64,000 bases of DNA from Anaerorhabdus sp036636695. GTDB lineage: Bacteria; Bacillota_I; Bacilli_A; Erysipelotrichales; Erysipelotrichaceae. The notes under the pieces were generated by a model. The model worked only from the letters and a program-made list of their open reading frames with translations. It was not told the origin of the DNA and made no database searches. This document shows, one piece after another, positions 62,131 to 64,000 of the stretch (positions within the stretch are counted from its first letter, which is position 1; every line of letters starts with the position of its first letter). The position numbers and the translations under genes are program-made. Location: NCBI RefSeq assembly GCF_036636695.1, contig NZ_JAVWNW010000012.1. One strand, 5' to 3'.

Positions 62131-62159
62131 TTTATAAACTACTTTTCACAAGAAGTCAA
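62131..62159 (-). promoter_or_regulatory. Promoter of the leader-CNNM/CorC transcript
   Basis: On the minus strand: TTGACT (62159-62154), exactly 17 bp, TATAAA (62136-62131). Predicted start near 62124, after the HAD gene stop and before the mini-ORF. Confidence 0.75.
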
Positions 62160-62177
62160 ATAATCTAATTACTTTCT

Positions 62178-62966
62178 CTAATCAATTAATTGCAGATGAC
62201 GACAAGCATTATAAATTCCATCACTATCGGCATCATCAGTAATATAAGATGCTAATTTCTTGAGTTCTTCTTCAGCATTACCCATGGCAACACTAAATGC
62301 TGCTTTCTCAAACATCTTGATATCATTCATTCCATCACCAAACACAATGATATCTTCTTCTTGACCACCTAGAAATTCAACCATCTTCTTAATTCCCTTA
62401 TATTTATCATCAGGCTCTACTAAACCAAATAATGAGCCATGATAAACCATTAAACCTATTTCCTTAATCTCATTAATCGATTGAATAACTTCAGGTTTGT
62501 TTTCTATAAAAACACGACGTGCCGAAGTTTCATTACGAAAATCATATGTTTCATCATATTCAATTCTTGTAATAAATGGAACTTTAGTCATATGTTCCAC
62601 AAAACTTTTATCTTTTGTTAATACAACTGGACTATCTTCATTTGAGATTGCCCAAGAAAGTCCAACCTCTTCACACTTTTCAATAATTGTAATTACCTTT
62701 TCTTGATCAAGTGGTTCATAACTATGGAGTTCACCATTAATGATTAATCCATTCCCACCCTCACAAACAAGATTGTTGATATTTACACGTGGAGCTACTT
62801 CTTTCGCAAGAAATACAGATCGTCCTGTTGCAAGTGAAACGAAATGTCCTTTTGCTTTTAATTGGTCAATGGCTTGTAATGTAGATTCACTTATGAAATC
62901 TCTTTTTGTATGTGATGTTAATGTTCCATCAATGTCAAAAAATATATATTTCTTCTTTGTCTGCAT
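62178..62966 (-). CDS. Cof-type HAD hydrolase
   Basis: 262 residues of HAD subclass IIB. Motif I FFDIDGTLTSHTK, motif II SLATGRS, Lys in YKGIKKMVEFLG and motif III VFGDGMNDIKMFEKAAFSVAMGNA. These enzymes dephosphorylate sugar phosphates, FMN or PLP. The start at 62966 has GGGGGTAG about 8 bp upstream. It overlaps the Gfo/Idh/MocA gene by 32 bp, so the two are co-transcribed and may share a substrate pathway. Confidence 0.92.
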   Translation of the reverse strand: MQTKKKYIFFDIDGTLTSHTKRDFISESTLQAIDQLKAKGHFVSLATGRSVFLAKEVAPRVNINNLVCEGGNGLIINGELHSYEPLDQEKVITIIEKCEEVGLSWAISNEDSPVVLTKDKSFVEHMTKVPFITRIEYDETYDFRNETSARRVFIENKPEVIQSINEIKEIGLMVYHGSLFGLVEPDDKYKGIKKMVEFLGGQEEDIIVFGDGMNDIKMFEKAAFSVAMGNAEEELKKLASYITDDADSDGIYNACRHLQLID

Positions 62967-63927
62967 TAAATTCTACCCCCGCGCTATCCCTAAGTCTATC
63001 GCATACTTTCATTACTTTTTTAGTATGTTCTAGAATACTATAACACATTTCGAGGTCATTCAAATTGACTAATTCATTAATATACACTATTTCATTTTTT
63101 AATCTTTCTTGCTTCAAAGTGTATAAAATTTCTTCTTTGTGTATAGATGAAAATATTGTTTCACCAAAATTTATTCCACCTATAATATTTACATATCCAT
63201 TGTTTCCTTGAACTTCAAAATAATTAGGACTTGTTGAATCTTTTGCTGCAGTACACACCGCTTGTTTATCCTCATATGATAAAATCGCAATACCTGAAGT
63301 ATCAATTCCATTCTCGATTTTATTTGCATGATAAAAACATTCTTTTGGTTCACCAAATAAATCTACTAGTGCATGAATATTATAGATATTAAGATCCATC
63401 AAAGCTCCACCTGATTGTTTAATATCAAAAGAATTGGGTATCTTATTCACAAGTACTTCATCATATTTTCGTGACCGCTGACTATAGTTTGCATTTATAA
63501 TTTTTATGTCTTGTAGTTCAGAGACATATTTTTTAAATTGTTTATATTCTTTACTGTATAAAATAGGCATCGCTTCGAATAAATATTTTTTCTTTGATTT
63601 CGCAAGTTCAATCAATTTACATGCTTCTGTATAGTTTGATGTAAATGGTTTTTCCACAATAACATTCAAATTATGAAGCAATGCTTTTTTCGCATATGAA
63701 TAATGATAGTGATTCGGGCATGCAATATAGACAGTGTCAATTTTACCATCCTTACACATTTTGTCGAAGTCATTATAAAAATCTTCTACATTGAACCGTT
63801 CTGCTAATTCTTTAGCCTTTGATAATTCTCTAGAACAACATGCAATCACCATACAGTTTGCTACTTGTTGAGTAGTCTCTATAAATTGTTGTGTGATTTG
63901 GCTTGTACCTAATGTTCCAATTTTCAT
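62935..63927 (-). CDS. Gfo/Idh/MocA-family oxidoreductase
   Basis: 330 residues. Rossmann start KIGTLGTSQITQQFI, the family motif YIACPNHYHYSYAKKALLHNLNVIVEKPF (EKP), and a C-terminal domain with SGGALMDLNIYNIHALVDLFG. It should oxidise or reduce a sugar or inositol derivative with NAD(P). Substrate unknown. Its ATG overlaps the preceding gene's stop (ATGA) and its end overlaps the HAD gene. Confidence 0.92.
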   Translation of the reverse strand: MKIGTLGTSQITQQFIETTQQVANCMVIACCSRELSKAKELAERFNVEDFYNDFDKMCKDGKIDTVYIACPNHYHYSYAKKALLHNLNVIVEKPFTSNYTEACKLIELAKSKKKYLFEAMPILYSKEYKQFKKYVSELQDIKIINANYSQRSRKYDEVLVNKIPNSFDIKQSGGALMDLNIYNIHALVDLFGEPKECFYHANKIENGIDTSGIAILSYEDKQAVCTAAKDSTSPNYFEVQGNNGYVNIIGGINFGETIFSSIHKEEILYTLKQERLKNEIVYINELVNLNDLEMCYSILEHTKKVMKVCDRLRDSAGVEFNADKEEIYIF

Positions 63928-64000
63928 ACTTTCACTGTCATTCTGTCCGCAACAATTAAACCATTGGCGGCAGCTTGAGAAAGAGAACGAGTAAATCCAG
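63924..64000 (-). CDS. C-terminal end of a gene cut by the window edge
   Basis: An open frame enters from the right edge and ends at TGA 63926-63924, overlapping the start of the oxidoreductase gene (ATGA). The visible 24 residues begin GFTRSLSQAAANGLIVADR. I do not recognise the family from this fragment. It appears to be the upstream member of the oxidoreductase-HAD operon. Confidence 0.6.
   Translation of the reverse strand, partial: GFTRSLSQAAANGLIVADRMTVKV

Noticed and set aside
1..64000. CRISPR arrays, insertion sequences, prophage or integrase genes
   Set aside because: I looked for short regular repeats, transposase and integrase motifs and inverted-repeat ends and saw none.

Overview
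This is AT-rich chromosomal DNA from a low-GC Gram-positive bacterium. HPr kinase with a CcpA-type cre site, AddAB/RexAB, RNase M5, a glmS ribozyme, prolipoproteins and strong AGGAGG ribosome sites all point to Firmicutes in the broad sense. An Erysipelotrichia-like member is my best guess from gene content, but this is inference and no rRNA is present. About 60 genes are visible, most on the minus strand. I see no phage, insertion sequence or CRISPR array.

Layout. 1-5 kb: a partial LevR-type sigma-54 activator divergent from rpoN, then an extracellular-sensor/degenerate GGDEF/EAL phosphodiesterase. 5-12.8 kb: proC, three small lipoproteins (one with 10-residue repeats, one YbbR-like), a candidate small RNA downstream of mutS, mutS, and a cupin/Fe-alcohol-dehydrogenase unit with a MerR-type promoter. 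12.9-19 kb: a uvrA-hprK-lgt-ppaX-trxB operon in which Lgt and the pyrophosphatase PpaX are one fused protein. 19-22 kb: yigZ facing glmS, which carries a clear glmS ribozyme. 23-28.8 kb: addB/rexB and addA. 28.8-35 kb: a FeoB-associated peptide, a diguanylate cyclase, small enzymes, tRNA-Glu(CTC), a PHP phosphoesterase, a K+/H+ antiporter and a pirin. 35-41 kb: a VTT-membrane-protein/glycosyltransferase/two-component operon, a TSUP permease and a nitroreductase. 41-50 kb: the conserved rnmV-rsmA-ispE-glmU-prs block, interrupted by two tandem TPR-GGDEF paralogues. 50-56.5 kb: an amino-sugar catabolic operon. 56.6-64 kb: mnmE-RDD-tatD, a DbpA-like helicase, a CNNM/CorC-type ion transporter, and HAD and Gfo/Idh/MocA genes.

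Two systems stand out. First, the CNNM/CorC gene is preceded by its own promoter, a 12-codon acidic/proline mini-ORF (MDVDPDDLNMKS) with a perfect ribosome site, and an intrinsic terminator whose stem starts inside the mini-ORF stop codon. This looks like a leader-peptide attenuator, possibly sensing Mg2+. Second, a GntR- and cre-controlled operon joins a tandem-GNAT acetyltransferase, a PIG-L-type deacetylase with its usual catalytic Asp replaced by Leu, the MurNAc-6-P etherase MurQ, and a mannose-family PTS without EIIA. It looks like an unusual muramic-acid or modified amino-sugar uptake route.

Cross-links: MurQ and GlmS/GlmU all bear on amino-sugar phosphates, and GlmS is gated by glucosamine-6-P through its ribozyme. 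HprK (with PpaX recycling its pyrophosphate product) would set the CcpA signal read at the cre site of the amino-sugar operon. Three intact diguanylate cyclases and one phosphodiesterase indicate active c-di-GMP signalling.
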